From an uncultured Lachnospiraceae bacterium (GTDB lineage: Bacteria > Bacillota > Clostridia > Lachnospirales > Lachnospiraceae), in NCBI GenBank assembly GCA_902476645.1, contig CABSEG010000002.1, positions 49,056-113,055 of the forward strand: DNA of 64,000 nucleotides. Reading direction: 5' to 3'. Both the position numbers and the translations under genes were made by a program. Position 1 is the first letter of the stretch. Every line of letters begins with the position of its first letter. Shown one piece after another: positions 62,543 to 64,000 of this stretch. Below the pieces are notes generated by a model. It was not told where the DNA came from, did not search any database, and saw nothing but the letters and a program-made list of their open reading frames with translations.

Positions 62543-63223
62543 CTACTTTCTGAAATTCTGTATTAACAGGATCGATATGGTCATACGAACCATATAGTCC
62601 AGGGAGCGCATCAGACTCAGATAGCTGGCTCCCTCCCGCCGCTCATCCATTTTCACGGGAATCTCCCGTACCTGTACGCCCTGCTTGATCAGATAAGACA
62701 CCGTATCCGGTTCCGGGCCGTAATTCATCTCTCTGGCAAAACGCTCCATCAGCTCCCTTCGAAACATCCTCATCCCCGAGGTGGGATCCTGGATGCGCTT
62801 TCCCGTAGTCAGACGAATAGCAACGCTGATCAGCCTGCTTCCCAGCATCCTGGGAGAATATCCTCTTTTCTCCCTCAAGAATCGGGAACCGATTACCAGA
62901 TCTGCCCCCTTTTGGATCTCCTTCAACATATCTGGTATGTACTCGGGCCTGTGCTGGCCATCCCCGTCAAACTGAACCACACAATCATACCCTTTTCTCT
63001 GGGCGTACTGCATTCCCGCCTGGAAGGCTCCCGCCAGCCCCAGATTCACGGGCAAATCAATGAGAGGGTATCCCTCTCTTTTGCAGATCGCAGCCGTATC
63101 ATCTAACGAACCGTCATTTACTACCACGTAATCATATGTGCCGCATACTTCCCTTAGGTGCTCCACCACACGCCGGATGCTCCCTCCTTCATTAAAGGCA
63201 GGTATCATGACAAGTAATCTCAT
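62543..63223 (-). CDS. DPM1-like glycosyltransferase family 2 (soluble type)
   Basis: A 226-residue enzyme: MIPAFNEGGSI, NDGS at 36-39, NLGLAGAFQAGMQYA, FDGDGQH at 85-91, IGSRFLREKRGYSPRMLGS and PTSGMRMFRRE, the classical dolichyl-phosphate-mannose-synthase-like pattern. Unlike the GtrB-like enzymes at 13433, 33409 and 42908 it has no paired C-terminal helices, so the DUF2304 product next to it may give the membrane link. It would charge a polyprenyl phosphate with a sugar. Starts three bases after the stop of the GT2 gene at 63227. Confidence 0.9.
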   Translation of the reverse strand: MRLLVMIPAFNEGGSIRRVVEHLREVCGTYDYVVVNDGSLDDTAAICKREGYPLIDLPVNLGLAGAFQAGMQYAQRKGYDCVVQFDGDGQHRPEYIPDMLKEIQKGADLVIGSRFLREKRGYSPRMLGSRLISVAIRLTTGKRIQDPTSGMRMFRRELMERFAREMNYGPEPDTVSYLIKQGVQVREIPVKMDERREGASYLSLMRSLDYMVRMTISILLIQNFRK

Positions 63224-63226
63224 CTT

Positions 63227-64000
63227 TTATTCTCCCCTGTGATTCCACTCTTCGCTCTTTTTATAATGTGTTTCCAGCCATGCGGCGATCTTCTCTGGCC
63301 AGAATTTCACAAACATAGCAAAATCCTCCCCCTGCCTGCCCTTCCCTTCAATGATCCTGGTTGTGGCTGACTCCCCGTGAATCCGATGGAACATCCCGAC
63401 TTGAGGGATATACACAAAGCTTCCTCTCAAACGTGAAATTCTCTCCCAGGCTTCCCAATCCGTGTTACTGAAAAAGCCTTCGCAAAAAGGTTCCCCGGGC
63501 AGCCTGGCTTTTCCATAGGTCACGGCCGGACAGCATATGGGATTGCCCAGAGATAGTATCCTCCTCCTGACCCAGATTTGTTTTTGAAACCATCGGTATC
63601 TAAGCGGAAAAAGAAGCATTCTTTTGATGCGCAAAAAGGAATTCTTGGATACCTTTTTTCCTGAGCGCATCTCCCCGTAATCTGTAAACAAAATCAGAGG
63701 ATGTTCCGCCTTCTCTGCCGCTTGTTTGATTTTCCCGGTGTAAGACGCCCTGTATACATCATCCTGATGAGCCAGGGTCACAAAAGGAGTCTGCGCCTGG
63801 GCATAGGCAAAGTTCCAGTCAGCCGCCAAACTGCTTCTGCCTTTCCGTGTCAGAAGGGGAAGATGATACTTTTGGGCCATCTCAGAAATCCACTCGTTCG
63901 GTGTGGACGTGGCCAACAACACCTGGCTCTTTACTTTCTGCCCCATCAGTGACTTGATACAGTCTTCCAGGTAGGGACTCTTTTTGTACGCACAGATCAC
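63227..64000 (-). CDS. Glycosyltransferase family 2-like protein (partial, N-terminus off the right edge)
   Basis: The frame is open to the window edge; 258 codons are visible. It reads CAYKKSPYLEDCIKSLMGQ at the edge, which is the start of a GT2 domain, so only a few residues should be missing. LAADWNFAYAQAQTPFVTLAHQDDVYRASY holds the metal-site aspartates (HQDD), and FFSNTDWEAWERISR and FHRIHGESATT lie further on. The HQDD form instead of DADD occurs in a Clostridia GT2 subgroup. It is probably the first or second gene of the operon segment seen here. Confidence 0.82.
   Translation of the reverse strand: MICAYKKSPYLEDCIKSLMGQKVKSQVLLATSTPNEWISEMAQKYHLPLLTRKGRSSLAADWNFAYAQAQTPFVTLAHQDDVYRASYTGKIKQAAEKAEHPLILFTDYGEMRSGKKVSKNSFLRIKRMLLFPLRYRWFQKQIWVRRRILSLGNPICCPAVTYGKARLPGEPFCEGFFSNTDWEAWERISRLRGSFVYIPQVGMFHRIHGESATTRIIEGKGRQGEDFAMFVKFWPEKIAAWLETHYKKSEEWNHRGE

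Noticed and set aside
1..64000. Mobile elements, CRISPR arrays, tRNA and rRNA genes
   Set aside because: No transposase or integrase frame, no regularly spaced repeats and no tRNA- or rRNA-like sequence were noticed on either strand; only short repeats and terminator-like hairpins were found.

Overview
The window looks like a large cell-surface polysaccharide locus of a gut-type Clostridia, most likely Lachnospiraceae. This assignment is inferred from the gene families: BspA-type leucine-rich repeats, DUF2142/DUF2304/DUF6077 membrane proteins, a papain-like protease with a lectin-like domain, PduL, and Gram-positive ABC exporters next to CDP-polyol transferases. No rRNA, tRNA, CRISPR array, insertion sequence or integrase was seen. 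No gene-free stretch exceeds 300 bases; the longest (12402-12695 and 5646-5914) hold divergent promoters.

Layout, left to right. (1) 1-5645, minus strand: rfbB-rfbA-rfbC, a Wzm/Wzt-type ABC exporter and a SAM methyltransferase that runs off the left edge. (2) 5915-8990, plus strand: a sugar-phosphate nucleotidyltransferase and a secreted C1 protease, ended by a strong terminator. (3) 9054-12401, minus strand: a 1115-residue secreted repeat protein behind a long leader. (4) 12696-13340, plus strand: an orphan pduL. (5) 13433-38918, minus strand: about 25 kb with some 20 tightly packed genes for sugar-nucleotide enzymes (Glf, Ugd, two SDR enzymes), glycosyltransferases, a Wzx-type flippase and several GT-C-like membrane proteins. 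The part from about 14.4 to 33.4 kb is visibly richer in A+T and looks like a variable cassette. (6) 39055-41127, plus strand: an LTA-synthase-like sulfatase with its own promoter and terminator. (7) 41192-64000, minus strand: a second large operon with polyprenyl-phosphate-type GT2 enzymes, DUF2304, DUF2142 and DUF6077 proteins, an initiating sugar transferase, pyruvyl transferase, TagGH-like ABC exporter, TarI/TarJ for CDP-ribitol, four CDP-polyol phosphotransferases, a YfhO-type protein and a membrane-anchored InlB-repeat protein.

Inferred cooperation: sugar nucleotides (dTDP-rhamnose precursors, UDP-GlcA, UDP-Galf, CDP-ribitol and a possible GDP-deoxyhexose) feed cytoplasmic GT2/GT4 enzymes that build lipid-linked chains, exported by Wzx or by one of two ABC exporters. 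A second layer appears to use GtrB-like GT2 enzymes, which charge a polyprenyl phosphate, each lying beside a multi-pass GT-C-like protein that could transfer the sugar outside the membrane. The most unusual protein is a 1207-residue GT-C-like membrane protein (29829-33452) with three tandem alpha/beta plus beta-sandwich modules. One gene (59134-60204, DUF6077-like) is broken by a single in-frame stop. All functional calls rest on reading motifs by eye; no database search was run.
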